Source: Mycobacterium stomatepiae
Lineage (GTDB): Bacteria; Actinomycetota; Actinomycetes; Mycobacteriales; Mycobacteriaceae
Direction of reading: 5' to 3'
Assembly: GCF_010731715.1 (NCBI RefSeq)
Contig: NZ_AP022587.1
Coordinates: 2,046,001 to 2,110,000, forward strand
Length of the DNA stretch: 64,000 nt
Below the pieces are notes generated by a model that saw only the letters and a program-made list of their open reading frames with translations, did not search any database and had not been told where the DNA came from. The translations under genes were made by a program, and so were the position numbers. Below, piece after piece: positions 47,502-57,122 of this stretch. Each line of letters begins with the position of its first letter. Position 1 is the stretch's first letter.

Positions 47502-48347
47502 GTGGGTAGATTTCACCGTCACGACGACGGCACCGTGCACAGCCACGACCACGATCGCGAGGGTCACCAGCACGAGCACGGCGACCACAGCGGATATGCG
47601 ACCGGCTCGCAGCGCATCGACGTGCTCGAGTCCATCTTCGCCGAAAACGACAGTCGCGCCGCCATCAACCGGCGCGCCTTCGAGGCCAATGGCATCCGAG
47701 CCTTGAACCTGATGAGCTCGCCTGGATCGGGCAAGACCACGGTGCTGGCCGCCACCCTGGACGAACTCGGCGGCGAGATGGCCGTCGGGGTGATCGAGGG
47801 CGACATCGCCACCGACCTCGACGCCGCCAAACTCGCCGGCCGGGGCGCGCAAATATCGTTGCTCAACACCAACAATGGCTTCGGTGGCGAGTGTCACCTG
47901 GACGCCCCTATGGTCAACCGGGCACTGCAGGGGCTCGAGCTACCGGCGCTGGACCTGGTGATCGTCGAAAACGTCGGCAACCTGGTCTGTCCGGCAGAAT
48001 TCGACGTCGGCGAGCACGCCAAAGCGATGGTTTACTCGGTCGCGGAGGGTGAAGACAAGCCACTGAAATACCCGGTCATGTTCCGGTCGGTCGATGTCTT
48101 GCTGCTCAACAAGATCGACTTGGTCCCCCACCTCGACGTCGACATTGCGACCTACATCGATCACATTCGACAAGTGAATCCGACCGCCGAAATCCTTCCA
48201 GTAAGTGCGCGCACCGGCGACGGCATGTCGAAGTGGTTTGACTGGTTGCGACAGTTCGCGTCCTCGAGTCGCACATCCGGGCCCGTTGCCGACGACGCGG
48301 GTTCCGCCCGGCACCTCGGCCAGGAGACGACCACAACACAAGGCTGA
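47502..48347 (+). CDS. hypB: Nickel-loading GTPase HypB
   Basis: The protein has 281 residues from GTG 47502. The first 29 residues hold nine His (for example HSHDHDREGHQHEHGDH), a nickel-storage segment, and lack the CxxGCG motif of the E. coli protein. GTPase motifs: P-loop SSPGSGKTT near 72-80, GDIATDLDA, VENVGNLVCP and NKIDLVPH. The GGECHLDAPMV segment supplies the Cys/His metal site. It hands Ni to HypA and the hydrogenase. It is the last gene of the plus-strand hypAB pair. Confidence 0.96.
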   Translation: MGRFHRHDDGTVHSHDHDREGHQHEHGDHSGYATGSQRIDVLESIFAENDSRAAINRRAFEANGIRALNLMSSPGSGKTTVLAATLDELGGEMAVGVIEGDIATDLDAAKLAGRGAQISLLNTNNGFGGECHLDAPMVNRALQGLELPALDLVIVENVGNLVCPAEFDVGEHAKAMVYSVAEGEDKPLKYPVMFRSVDVLLLNKIDLVPHLDVDIATYIDHIRQVNPTAEILPVSARTGDGMSKWFDWLRQFASSSRTSGPVADDAGSARHLGQETTTTQG

Positions 48348-48354
48348 GCGCTGA

Positions 48355-48657
48355 TTAGAAGACGGCTGAACTTCCCGCGGAATACACAGACAGCCAACGA
48401 CTTTCCATTCTCAATACCCGGCGATGCTCCAGCGCAAGCCAGACTAGGCCACCTACGATCACCGGTATTCCGACGCCAACAAGTGTCAGCACCCACTCTC
48501 GGTGTCCGTACGCGGCTGCGGCCACCCCGCCAACCAATGACGCGACCCCGAGCACAATCGCCAAGAGTCCCGGCCAACAAAGTCTGTCTATGAAAAATTC
48601 GCCGGCATGCGGACACGTCGTGCGGAAATGATCGGTCGGATCTGCGGTGTCGCTCAT
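48355..48657 (-). CDS. Small two-helix membrane protein, possibly UsfY-like
   Basis: The protein has 100 residues. The N-terminus DPTDHFRTTCPHAGEFFIDR precedes two hydrophobic helices (LCWPGLLAIVLGVASLVGG and LTLVGVGIPVIVGGLVWLAL) and a basic tail EHRRVLRMESRW. This order resembles mycobacterial UsfY, a stress-linked protein of the sigF region, from memory. It converges with hypB. A ribosome site AGGAGAAGC precedes ATG 48657. Confidence 0.7.
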   Translation of the reverse strand: MSDTADPTDHFRTTCPHAGEFFIDRLCWPGLLAIVLGVASLVGGVAAAAYGHREWVLTLVGVGIPVIVGGLVWLALEHRRVLRMESRWLSVYSAGSSAVF

Positions 48658-48759
48658 AGCTTCTCCTCGGTAGAGCTGAGACGAAGCTAGTCGTGATCAC
48701 TCGATCGGCCGTCCCCCATCCGGGTGGTCAGCGATGTGATCCCAAGGCGGAGTGCGTCG

Positions 48760-49179
48760 CTAATGAACGTCGGTGATCAAGTGGGTGAGCAGAAGCGACG
48801 CGAGCTTCCACGCGTCGGCGTGGCGAACCCAACGCTCGGTGTAGTGCCCGTAGCCGGTGACAGATGTGCCGTTGTCGAACACAATCCGATCCTGCACGGC
48901 CCATATCACCCGCGCCTCGTCGTCGTCGAGGTCGACCTCCGGGGTATGGACTTGGTGAGCAGTCTTGGCACCGGCTACCAGAGACTTCAAGAGTGCCAGC
49001 GTCTCGTTCCGCCCCACCGTCATCTGCGGATCGGACTGTCCGTCACTCATCCCGAATTCGATATCGTCGACCATCAACGCCGCCAAAGCATTCCAGTCCT
49101 GGGTGTCGAGTGTCCGGCAGTACTTGGCCTTGGCTTGCGTCAGTTCGTAGAACGCGATCAACTCGGCATGCCCGGTCAT
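48760..49179 (-). CDS. SnoaL/NTF2-like domain protein
   Basis: The protein has 139 residues. It is a cone-shaped NTF2-like fold: YELTQAKAKYCRTLDTQDWNALAALMVDDI then strands TAHQVHTPEVDLDDDEARVIW and YGHYTERWVRHADAWKLASL. Such proteins can be small isomerases, dehydratases or binding proteins; the typical DLDTQDWN helix is shared with steroid-related members. Its ATG overlaps the P450 stop, so it is co-translated with it. Confidence 0.85.
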   Translation of the reverse strand: MTGHAELIAFYELTQAKAKYCRTLDTQDWNALAALMVDDIEFGMSDGQSDPQMTVGRNETLALLKSLVAGAKTAHQVHTPEVDLDDDEARVIWAVQDRIVFDNGTSVTGYGHYTERWVRHADAWKLASLLLTHLITDVH

Positions 49180-50387
49180 CGGACCGTCAGTTCCAATCGA
49201 TCAAGTCGGCGGACCAGGATGCTGGGTAGCCATTGGCCGACGTCGGTGGCCTCGATCCAGGTGGTCTGGTGCAGCAGTGTCCGAAAGACGATCTGGGCTT
49301 CCAGGCGCGCCAGTGCAGCCCCGACGCAGAAGTGAGCACCCTTGCCGAACGTGATGTGCCCTTTGCCGCCGCTACGGTCCAGGCGGAACTCGTTGGGTCT
49401 GTCGAACTGTCGGGGATCGCGGTTGGCGGCTCCCCACATCAAGAGCAGGCGCGAATCGGCGGGCAGATCGACTCCGGCCAGCGTCGTGTCTCGGACGACG
49501 TGGCGGTAGTGGCCGCGGAACGGCGACTCGTACCGCAAGGTTTCCTCGATGAACGCACCCAGCAGATCGGGCTGGGCGCGGAGCTGTTCCTGAATGTCTT
49601 TGTGCGTTGCCAGGATCCACGCTGCACTGCCCAACAAGGAGGCGGTGGATTCGCCCGCGGCACTGAACAACGTCAGCATGATCGCCATCGCCGGCATGTG
49701 CTCCACCTCGCCCGAGGCGTAGCGGGCCGCCAGGTCGCCGATCAGCCCCGGCGAAGAATGTTCACTGGCCTTCGCGAAATGCTCCATGACGTAACCGGCT
49801 AGCTCCATCGCCGCCGCGCCGGCGGCGTCGAGCTCGCTCGGGCTAACGACGCCGTCGAGCAGAGTCGTCGTGGCGTAACCCAGTCGGATTAGCTTGTCGA
49901 CGTCATCCTGGGGCAGTCCCAGCAGGTCGGCGACGACCATCATCGGGAGCCGATTCGCCATGGCACTCATCCACTCGATGCGCCCGTCGATCAACCCTCG
50001 AGTCCACAATTGGGTCGCAGTGGCTCCGGCGAATTCTTCGATGACGCGAATTCGCTTGGCAGCCAGATGAGGCACCAGTAGCTTGCGGTGTGCATCGTGC
50101 AGGGGGTCGTCGGCAGTGGCCAGGGCGTGCTGCGGGCCGCCCAGCGGTCCCATATCGAACGGTGTGACGGTGCCGTCGCGGTACACCATCGTCGCGGTCA
50201 GATTGGAAGAAAAGTCCTCGACACGGTTGACGGCCTCGGTCACGGCGTCCCAGCCGCACACCGCGTAGAAGGTGGAGTCGCCGATGCGTTGGACCGGTGA
50301 TTGGTCGCGCATCCGATCGTAGAGCGGGTACGGGTCCTGTAAGGCCTCGGTGCCGAAGAAGTCGGTCGCGTCCGCCAAGAGGGTCAT
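49176..50387 (-). CDS. Cytochrome P450
   Basis: The protein has 403 residues from ATG 50387; an upstream frame exists but P450 homology starts near FFGTEALQDPYPLYDRMRD. Haem-binding loop is FGKGAHFCVGAALARLE, with the axial Cys. The ExxR helix is EETLRYESP; the I-helix has FSAAGESTASLLG in place of the more common AGxxT. It needs a ferredoxin partner, not encoded here. It probably hydroxylates a lipid, sterol or terpenoid, and forms a unit with the SnoaL-like protein and the divergent TetR gene. Confidence 0.92.
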   Translation of the reverse strand: MTLLADATDFFGTEALQDPYPLYDRMRDQSPVQRIGDSTFYAVCGWDAVTEAVNRVEDFSSNLTATMVYRDGTVTPFDMGPLGGPQHALATADDPLHDAHRKLLVPHLAAKRIRVIEEFAGATATQLWTRGLIDGRIEWMSAMANRLPMMVVADLLGLPQDDVDKLIRLGYATTTLLDGVVSPSELDAAGAAAMELAGYVMEHFAKASEHSSPGLIGDLAARYASGEVEHMPAMAIMLTLFSAAGESTASLLGSAAWILATHKDIQEQLRAQPDLLGAFIEETLRYESPFRGHYRHVVRDTTLAGVDLPADSRLLLMWGAANRDPRQFDRPNEFRLDRSGGKGHITFGKGAHFCVGAALARLEAQIVFRTLLHQTTWIEATDVGQWLPSILVRRLDRLELTVR

Positions 50388-50549
50388 GGGGTCAGGGTGA
50401 ACTCCGCCGGCACCTGCGTCAATGACCTGCGGCAAACGTGAAAACCGACCCGGCGCGGGCACGCCCGCGGCCCCCTCAGGGCACGCGCCCAACCAGCGCC
50501 TTCGCTGAGAAATGGACCTTGCTTTTTCTCACGGTGATAGAACGCAGTG

Positions 50550-51137
50550 ATGGATTCGCGGCAAGCGCCGGCGGCTGATGACTGGCTGATAGGGCGAGAT
50601 CGTCATACGGAGGCTGCCGAACGCATCTACGCCGCAGCCGCCGACCTGATGTCCCAACACGGGTATGACGGCTTCAACATCGACGCCCTGGCTGCCAAGG
50701 TCCACTGTTCGCCGGCGACCATCTACCGCCATGCCGGAGGCAAGAGCACCATCCGCGACGCCGTGATGAGCCGGCAGGCCGAAGGCGTACTCGAGTCGGT
50801 CCGCGAAGCCATCGCCGGGTTGACCGGTGCGGAACGCATCGTCACCGCCACCACGGTCGCGTTGAAGCGGCTGCGGGCCGATCCACTGTCAATCATCATG
50901 CGTTCGATGACCACACTCCCCGGCGAAGAGTGGCTCACGAAGTCCCCTGTCGTCACCCGCCTCGCCGACGAAATGGTCGGCCTGACTACGCCCGATCCCC
51001 TTGCGTCGCAATGGCTGATCCGAGCGTTTCTTGCACTGTGGTGCTGGCCGATCGCAGACGCCGATACCGAGGAGCACATGGTGCGGCGATTCCTCGGACC
51101 GCCCTACGACGCGGCATCCAACGACCCAGTCGCATAG
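50550..51137 (+). CDS. TetR-family transcriptional regulator
   Basis: The protein has 195 residues from ATG 50550 (a GTG lies one codon earlier). The N-terminal HTH is AAADLMSQHGYDGFNIDALAAKVHCSPATIYRHAGGKSTI. The C-terminal ligand domain has the WLIRAFLALWCWPIAD helix. It is divergent from the P450 gene across 162 bases and probably represses it and the SnoaL-like gene. Confidence 0.9.
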   Translation: MDSRQAPAADDWLIGRDRHTEAAERIYAAAADLMSQHGYDGFNIDALAAKVHCSPATIYRHAGGKSTIRDAVMSRQAEGVLESVREAIAGLTGAERIVTATTVALKRLRADPLSIIMRSMTTLPGEEWLTKSPVVTRLADEMVGLTTPDPLASQWLIRAFLALWCWPIADADTEEHMVRRFLGPPYDAASNDPVA

Positions 51138-51404
51138 CTTCAATTAGGTGCACAGGGCTCAGCTCAGCTGATCTTGGTGATTTGCACCGGCGTGCTCAGG
51201 ACGAGTGAGCGGTTTCGTCCGCAGTTTCCGCTCGTGCCGGTGGTTTGGTCTGCGATTCCAGCAGACGCTCAAGAAATGGCTACGCGCCCAGCCACATCAG
51301 CCACCCAGCGTCACCGAACAACAGGTAAGCAACTGCTGCGGGCGCACCGCTAACTCGTCACGGGGCCGCACGCGCAACGATGTGCGGTCATGACGATCGC
51401 ATGC
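51138..51404. other. Non-coding or decayed stretch after TetR gene
   Basis: No frame here has protein-like content. It separates the TetR gene from the SDR remnant and shows no inverted repeats, insertion-sequence ends or tRNA-like folds that I can see. Confidence 0.4.
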
Positions 51405-51798
<394 letters not shown>

Positions 51799-52143
51799 CT
51801 CGCTCGCGCACTCACACGTCTGACTACAGGAAGACGACGGTCACTGGCAGCGCAGCGGTTTCGTTTCCAGTGCCTGGGCAGGATCACATTCTCGGCCTCC
51901 GGCACGAGGGTTCCGATTGCCAAGTGAGACATGGCATTTCGGCGTAGCGGCCGAGGCCAAAGCCCGCGCCCGGCGGTAAACAGTGCCGACGTGCCACCCA
52001 GTGTGACTCGAGGTTGGCGAATGATGTTGTGTCTGTGCGCGTTATGGTCGGTCGCGCTCGCGATCCGACTGCGGCGAACCAAAACAATAACCCGGCCGAT
52101 GGCCGGGGCGATCTGCAGCCAATGACGCGACTCATCACAATGG
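51799..52143. other. Gene-poor stretch between remnants and tRNA-Ala
   Basis: A minus-strand frame reads MSHLAIGTLVPEAENVILP but soon becomes arginine-rich nonsense; I cannot support a gene. No integrase, direct repeat of the tRNA 3' end or insertion sequence is visible. Confidence 0.35.
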
Positions 52144-52216
52144 TGGAGCTAAGGGGATTCGAACCCCTGACCCCCACACTGCCAGTGTGGTGCGCTACCA
52201 ACTGCGCCATAGCCCC
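52144..52216 (-). tRNA. tRNA-Ala (anticodon GGC)
   Basis: The minus strand folds as a 73-nt tRNA without encoded CCA. Acceptor GGGGCTA pairs with TAGCTCC, the D arm is GCGCAGTTGGTAGCGC, the anticodon stem-loop is CACACTGGCAGTGTG with GGC as anticodon, and the T arm contains GGTTCGAATCC. GGC decodes the alanine codon GCC, very common in this genome. Confidence 0.95.
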
Positions 52217-52272
52217 AAGAAGTTGTGCCAATCGAAGCTACACCACCGATAACCGTCCTTCAAAACTGCTGG

Positions 52273-53511
52273 TCAGGCCGCATCGAGCTCGGCCTCAGAC
52301 GGTAAGAGCTCCGGCGCCGGACGCGGTTCCGGCGACACCACCCACCCGAAGGCCGCGATCACCAGCACAATCCCGCTGATCGTGAAGCCCCAGCCGTAGT
52401 TCAGCTGCTCGGCGACCCAGCCGACCGCCATGGACCCGACGATCGCGCCCAGATCCGTCACCATCTGCACCGCCGCCACCGGAAGGCCCGCGCGGGCCTC
52501 GCTGCCCAGGATGTCGGCGACCGACGCCTGCAGCGGCGACATGAAGATGCCCGTCGTAGCACCGCTGACAAACGCCGCGACCATAAACGCCGCCAGCGAC
52601 GACGCAAGGCCCAGCCAGACGGTCGCCACCCCGGAGGCCGTCAGGCCGACGATCAACAGCGTGCGCCGCCCCATCCGGTCCGACAGGTAGCCGCTGGGGA
52701 CGACGGCAACGGCATTACCGCCCGCGAACGCCGCGAGCGCCCAGCCGATGACGCCGACGCTGCAGTGCATCACGTCGGAGAGGAACAGCGGGACCAGCGC
52801 GATGCGCAGCCCGAACGCCGACCAGCCCGTTGCGAAATTGGACAGCAGCGCCGACCGATAGGCGCGAACGCGCAGCGCTTGTCGCATCGTCACGGTTGAT
52901 CGGGTTGGGGGCGGCGGCGCGGCCAGTGCCGAATTCCGCAGGCTGTAGAACAGCACCACCGCCACGCCCAACATTGCGACGCCGTACACGACGAACGGAG
53001 CGGTCAACCCCCACCCCGCCGCCAGGCCGCCGACCGCCGGCCCGCCGACAGCCCCGATCATGAATGAGGTGGTGAACAGGCCCGCGATCCGCCCGCGGGC
53101 GTCGGCCGGGCTGATGTGGATCATCAGTCCCAAAGCCGAGACATAGAACATCGTCGACCCGACACCGCTGAGGGCACGAAAGAGCAGCAGTTGCCAGTAT
53201 GTCTGGGAAAACGCGCATGCGGTGGTCGACACTGCCACGACCAGCAAACCGCCGATATAGATGCGCCGCTCACCCAACCGCTGTGCGAGTAACCCGCTTA
53301 CCGGTGCGAAACACAACCGACTCAACGAAAAGACCGTGACCAAGAAAGTCACGGCCTTGATGCTGACCCCAAACGTCCGCGCAAAGGCCGGCAACGCCGG
53401 CGACACAACACCGTAGCCCAGTGCGATCATGATATTCGCCCAGCTGAGGATCCAGACTTCGCGCGGCAGCTGAACAGAACGTGATCCGCGCCCCCCCCCC
53501 TGCGCGGGCAC
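52273..53511 (-). CDS. Major facilitator superfamily transporter
   Basis: The protein has 412 residues and 12 predicted helices. The first cytoplasmic loop has GLLAQRLGERRIYIGG (motif A-like), and its counterpart in the second half is GYLSDRMGRRTLLIVG. The start GTG 53511 is followed at once by a run of ten G (plus-strand C at 53491-53500), which encodes Gly-Gly-Gly; a slip there would put the start out of frame. The C-terminus ends after WVVSPEPRPAPELLP. Type is drug or metabolite exporter; substrate unknown. It follows pgm by 15 bases on the same strand. Confidence 0.9.
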   Translation of the reverse strand: MPAQGGGRGSRSVQLPREVWILSWANIMIALGYGVVSPALPAFARTFGVSIKAVTFLVTVFSLSRLCFAPVSGLLAQRLGERRIYIGGLLVVAVSTTACAFSQTYWQLLLFRALSGVGSTMFYVSALGLMIHISPADARGRIAGLFTTSFMIGAVGGPAVGGLAAGWGLTAPFVVYGVAMLGVAVVLFYSLRNSALAAPPPPTRSTVTMRQALRVRAYRSALLSNFATGWSAFGLRIALVPLFLSDVMHCSVGVIGWALAAFAGGNAVAVVPSGYLSDRMGRRTLLIVGLTASGVATVWLGLASSLAAFMVAAFVSGATTGIFMSPLQASVADILGSEARAGLPVAAVQMVTDLGAIVGSMAVGWVAEQLNYGWGFTISGIVLVIAAFGWVVSPEPRPAPELLPSEAELDAA

Positions 53512-53526
53512 GACAGAGGGTAACGG

Positions 53527-55158
53527 TCACCCAATGACTTTATTAACTACCTCGCGCGCACTTTCCTGCACCTCGGCCAAATGCTCTGGCCCGTTGAAGG
53601 ATTCCGCATAGATTTTGTAGACATCCTCGGTTCCCGAAGGTCGCGCAGCAAACCATGCATTGGCCGTCGTCACTTTCAGTCCGCCCAGTGCGGCGCCGTT
53701 GCCAGGCGCGGCGGTCAGCTTGGCGGTGATCGGCTCTCCCGCCAGCTCCGTGGCGGCCACCTCGTCCGGTGACAGCTTGGCGAGCCGGGCTTTTTGCTCA
53801 CGGTCGGCGGGCGCGTCGAGCCGCGCGTAGTACGGCGTGCCGCACTTGTCGGCCAGCTCAAGATAGCGCTGCGACGGCGTGGACCCGGTGACGGCCAAGA
53901 TCTCGGACGCCAACAGAGCGAGGATGATGCCGTCCTTATCGGTGGTCCACACCGATCCGTCGCGCCGCAGGAACGACGCCCCGGCCGACTCCTCGCCGCC
54001 GAAGCCGATGGTCCCGCCGATCAGGCCGTCGACGAACCACTTGAACCCGACGGGCACCTCGACGAGTTTGCGTTCGATGCCGGCGACCACCCGGTCGATG
54101 ATCGACGAGCTGACCGCCGTCTTACCGACCGCGATGCCCGCCGGCCAGGCCGGCCGATGCGTGTAGAGGTAGTCGATCGCCGCGGCCAGATAGTGGTTCG
54201 GGTTCATCAGCCCCGCGTCCGGAGTGACGATGCCGTGGCGGTCCGAGTCGGCGTCATTGCCGGTGGCGATCTGGTAGTGGTCCCGGTTAGCGATCAGCCC
54301 AGCCATCGCATCCGGGGAGCTGCAGTCCATTCGGATCTTGCCGTCGTGGTCGAGCGTCATGAATCGCCACGTCGCGTCGACCAGCGGATTGACCACGGTC
54401 AGGTCGAGGTTGTGCCGTTCGGCGATCGCACCCCAGTAATCCACGCTGGCCCCGCCCAGTGGGTCGGCGCCGATCCGCACCGCGGCCTTGCGGATCACGT
54501 CGAGGTCGACCACGTTCGGCAGGTCGTCGACGTAGGCGTCCATGTAATCGTGGCGCTGGGCGGTCTTCAGCGCGCGAGCCAACGGAACCCGCTTTACCCC
54601 CGCGCCCCCGTCACGCAGAATCTCGTTGGCGCGCTTGGCGATTGCGTTGGTCGCGTCGGTGTCTGCCGGGCCACCGTTGGGCGGGTTGTACTTGAAGCCA
54701 CCGTCGTTGGGCGGGTTGTGCGACGGTGTCACGACGATCCCGTCGGCCAGCGTGTCGGTGCGGCCGCGGTTGTAGCGCAGGATGGCGTGACTGACCGCCG
54801 GGGTCGGCGTGTAACGGTCGGCCGAGTCGATCATGGCGACCACATCGTTGGCGGCCAGCACCTCCAGCGCCGACACCCACGCCGGCGCCGAGAGGCCATG
54901 CGTATCCCGACCGATGAACAACGGCCCGGTGGTGCCGTGCGCGGCCCGGTACTCGACGATCGCCTGGGTGATCGCCACGATGTGGGCTTCGTTGAACGCG
55001 CCAACCAGGGCCGAGCCGCGGTGCCCCGAGGTGCCGAACGCCACCTGCTGCGCAACGTCGTCGGGGTCGGGTTGGATGGTGTAGTACGCCGTGACTAAAC
55101 GGGCTAAGTCGACGAGGTCTTCGGGCTGGGCCGGCTGACCGGCTCGCGGATTGGCCAT
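53527..55158 (-). CDS. pgmA: Phosphoglucomutase
   Basis: The protein has 543 residues from ATG 55158, set by the [21 protein letters not shown] start of mycobacterial PgmA. Active-site phospho-Ser is in [29 protein letters not shown] is the N-terminal block; metal-binding DADSDRHG; sugar-binding [11 protein letters not shown]; phosphate-binding [15 protein letters not shown]. It converts glucose-1-P and glucose-6-P for glycogen, trehalose and envelope sugars. Position next to crcB1/crcB2 matches M. tuberculosis Rv3068c. Confidence 0.96.
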   Translation of the reverse strand: MANPRAGQPAQPEDLVDLARLVTAYYTIQPDPDDVAQQVAFGTSGHRGSALVGAFNEAHIVAITQAIVEYRAAHGTTGPLFIGRDTHGLSAPAWVSALEVLAANDVVAMIDSADRYTPTPAVSHAILRYNRGRTDTLADGIVVTPSHNPPNDGGFKYNPPNGGPADTDATNAIAKRANEILRDGGAGVKRVPLARALKTAQRHDYMDAYVDDLPNVVDLDVIRKAAVRIGADPLGGASVDYWGAIAERHNLDLTVVNPLVDATWRFMTLDHDGKIRMDCSSPDAMAGLIANRDHYQIATGNDADSDRHGIVTPDAGLMNPNHYLAAAIDYLYTHRPAWPAGIAVGKTAVSSSIIDRVVAGIERKLVEVPVGFKWFVDGLIGGTIGFGGEESAGASFLRRDGSVWTTDKDGIILALLASEILAVTGSTPSQRYLELADKCGTPYYARLDAPADREQKARLAKLSPDEVAATELAGEPITAKLTAAPGNGAALGGLKVTTANAWFAARPSGTEDVYKIYAESFNGPEHLAEVQESAREVVNKVIG

Positions 55159-55238
55159 GTCTACAGATTGTGCCCGTGTCGGACGCGCCCGTCGCTCTAC
55201 GCTGCATAGCGCAAAGGCAAACGAAAGGGAACCAACGA

Positions 55239-55637
55239 GTGGCACGACCTGACTATCGCGAGTCGGGCGCGGTCTTCGCCGGTGGAGCGGTGGGTGCGAC
55301 GGCCCGCGCGGCGCTCAACACGCTCGCGCAGCCAGACCCGGCGACCTGGCCGTGGCCGACATTCGTCGTCAACATCGTCGGCGCCTTTGTACTGGGCTAT
55401 GCCACCACTCGGCTGCTAGAGCGCCTGCCGCTGTCGAGTTATCGGCGGCCCCTTCTCGGCACGGGATTTTGTGGCGGCCTGACTACCTTTTCGACGATGC
55501 AGGTCGAGACGCTAAAGATGCTCGAACACGGCCATTGGCTGTTGGCGCTGGCCTACACCGCCACCAGCATTGTGCTCGGCTTGCTGGCCGTGCACCTGGC
55601 CACCGTTTTGGTGCGCCGGGTGCGGGTGCGCTCGTGA
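55239..55637 (+). CDS. crcB1: Fluoride channel FluC/CrcB, first copy
   Basis: The protein has 132 residues and four membrane helices, from GTG 55239 with GAAAGGGA upstream. Family blocks: [27 protein letters not shown] with the pore Asn, and [15 protein letters not shown] with the TTFST track. Two FluC chains form antiparallel dimers with two fluoride pores; in mycobacteria the two different copies are expected to pair. It overlaps crcB2 by four bases. Confidence 0.94.
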   Translation: MARPDYRESGAVFAGGAVGATARAALNTLAQPDPATWPWPTFVVNIVGAFVLGYATTRLLERLPLSSYRRPLLGTGFCGGLTTFSTMQVETLKMLEHGHWLLALAYTATSIVLGLLAVHLATVLVRRVRVRS

Positions 55638-56002
55638 CGACGGTTTTGGTCTGGGCCGGGGTCGCCCTGATCGGCGGCATCGGCTCGGTGTCGCGGTTCC
55701 TGGTGGATCGCACGGTCACCCGCCGGCTCGCGCGCCCGTTTCCGGTTGGCACGTTGGCGGTGAACATCAGCGGCGCCGCACTGCTCGGATTCCTCGGTGG
55801 GCTGGCATTGAGCAAGGACGCGGCATTGCTGACCGGCACCGCCTTCGTCGGCGCGTACACCACCTTTTCCACCTGGATGCTGGAGACTCAGCGACTCGGC
55901 GAGGAGCGGCGGACGTGGGCGGCGGTCGCCAACATCGTGGTCAGCGTCGTGCTCGGCGTCGCCGCGGCATTGCTCGGACAATGGTTGGCGGAGCGGCTAT
56001 GA
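55634..56002 (+). CDS. crcB2: Fluoride channel FluC/CrcB, second copy
   Basis: The protein has 122 residues and four helices. It has [36 protein letters not shown] and [17 protein letters not shown]. Overlap with crcB1 and with the downstream DUF190 gene (ATGA) ties the three together. A fluoride riboswitch is not obvious upstream of the pair. Confidence 0.94.
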   Translation: MTTVLVWAGVALIGGIGSVSRFLVDRTVTRRLARPFPVGTLAVNISGAALLGFLGGLALSKDAALLTGTAFVGAYTTFSTWMLETQRLGEERRTWAAVANIVVSVVLGVAAALLGQWLAERL

Positions 56003-57096
56003 ATGAGCCCTGCCTGAAGTTGACCGCGTATTTCGGCGAGCGGCAACGCGCCGTCGGCGACGGCGGGCGGTTTCTGGCCGACGCGATGTTCGATGTGTTC
56101 GGCACCCGGGGCGTCGCGACCAGCGTGATGCTGCGCGGCATCGCCAGTTTCGGGGCGAGCCATGAGCTGCGCACCGACGTGTCGTTGAGCCTGTCCGAGG
56201 ACCCAGCGGTCGCGATCGCCGCGGTCGACGTGGAGCCCAAGATCCGTGCCCTGGTGGACGAAGTGGCCGCGCTGACCGGCCGCGGGCTGCTGACTTTGGA
56301 GCGCGCGCGGCTGGTCACCCGGCAACGCGGTACCGGCGCGCTCGGCGACTTCGACACGCACAACGGCGATGCGGCAAAGCTGACGGTGTATGTAGGCCGC
56401 CAAGAGCGCGTCGCTGGAAAGGCGGCTTACTACGCGGTCTGCGAACTGCTCTATCGGCACGGATTCGCCGGTGCCATAGCGTTTCTCGGCGTCGACGGCA
56501 CCGCTCACGGACAACGCCGCCGGGCGCATTTCTTCGGCCGCAATGTCAACGTCCCGATGATGATCATCGGCATCGGATCGACGGAGCAGGTTTCAGCTGC
56601 CGCAACGGAATTGGCTGACGTGTTGGCCGAACCGCTGCTGACGGTCGAACGGGTGAGGTTGTGCAAACGCGACGGCGAGATGTTCGCACGCCCACAGCAG
56701 CTGCCGACGACAGACGCCCACGGACGCACCCTGTGGCAAAAGTTGATGGTGTACACCGCCGAGACCACCCGGCACGACACACTGCCCATCCACCGGGCCC
56801 TGGTGCACCGACTGCTGCATTCGGGAACGGCCCGCGGGGCAACGGTGCTGCGCGGCATCTGGGGATTTCACGGTGATCATAAGCCGCACGGGGACAAGCT
56901 ATTTCAGGTCGCACGGCGAGTCCCGGTGACAACGATCATCGTCGACACACCGGAGTCGATCGCACGCAGTTTCGACATTGTCGACGAGCTGACCGGCCGA
57001 CACGGGTTGGTCACCAGCGAAATGGTCCCGGCGGTGCTGTCGTTGGACGAGACGCAGCGCCTCGGCGACATTTCCCTGGCACAGCACGACTACTGA
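55999..57096 (+). CDS. Triple DUF190 protein
   Basis: The protein has 365 residues built of three DUF190 units (about 1-110, 125-235, 245-355), each with the pattern of strand KLTxYFGERQ/KLTVYVGRQE/KLMVYTAETT and GVATSVMLRGIASFG-like PII-type cores (RGATVLRGIWGFHGDH in the last). DUF190 has a PII-like fold and often lies with crcB genes, so a sensing or regulatory role for fluoride export is suggested. It corresponds in order to M. tuberculosis Rv3071. Confidence 0.9.
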   Translation: MNEPCLKLTAYFGERQRAVGDGGRFLADAMFDVFGTRGVATSVMLRGIASFGASHELRTDVSLSLSEDPAVAIAAVDVEPKIRALVDEVAALTGRGLLTLERARLVTRQRGTGALGDFDTHNGDAAKLTVYVGRQERVAGKAAYYAVCELLYRHGFAGAIAFLGVDGTAHGQRRRAHFFGRNVNVPMMIIGIGSTEQVSAAATELADVLAEPLLTVERVRLCKRDGEMFARPQQLPTTDAHGRTLWQKLMVYTAETTRHDTLPIHRALVHRLLHSGTARGATVLRGIWGFHGDHKPHGDKLFQVARRVPVTTIIVDTPESIARSFDIVDELTGRHGLVTSEMVPAVLSLDETQRLGDISLAQHDY

Positions 57097-57122
57097 TACC
57101 AAACCCCTTCGGGTGCAACCTT

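Noticed and set aside
52144..52216. tRNA gene as the attachment site of a present integrative element
   Set aside because: No second copy of the tRNA 3' end and no integrase in the window; only a past event can be suspected.
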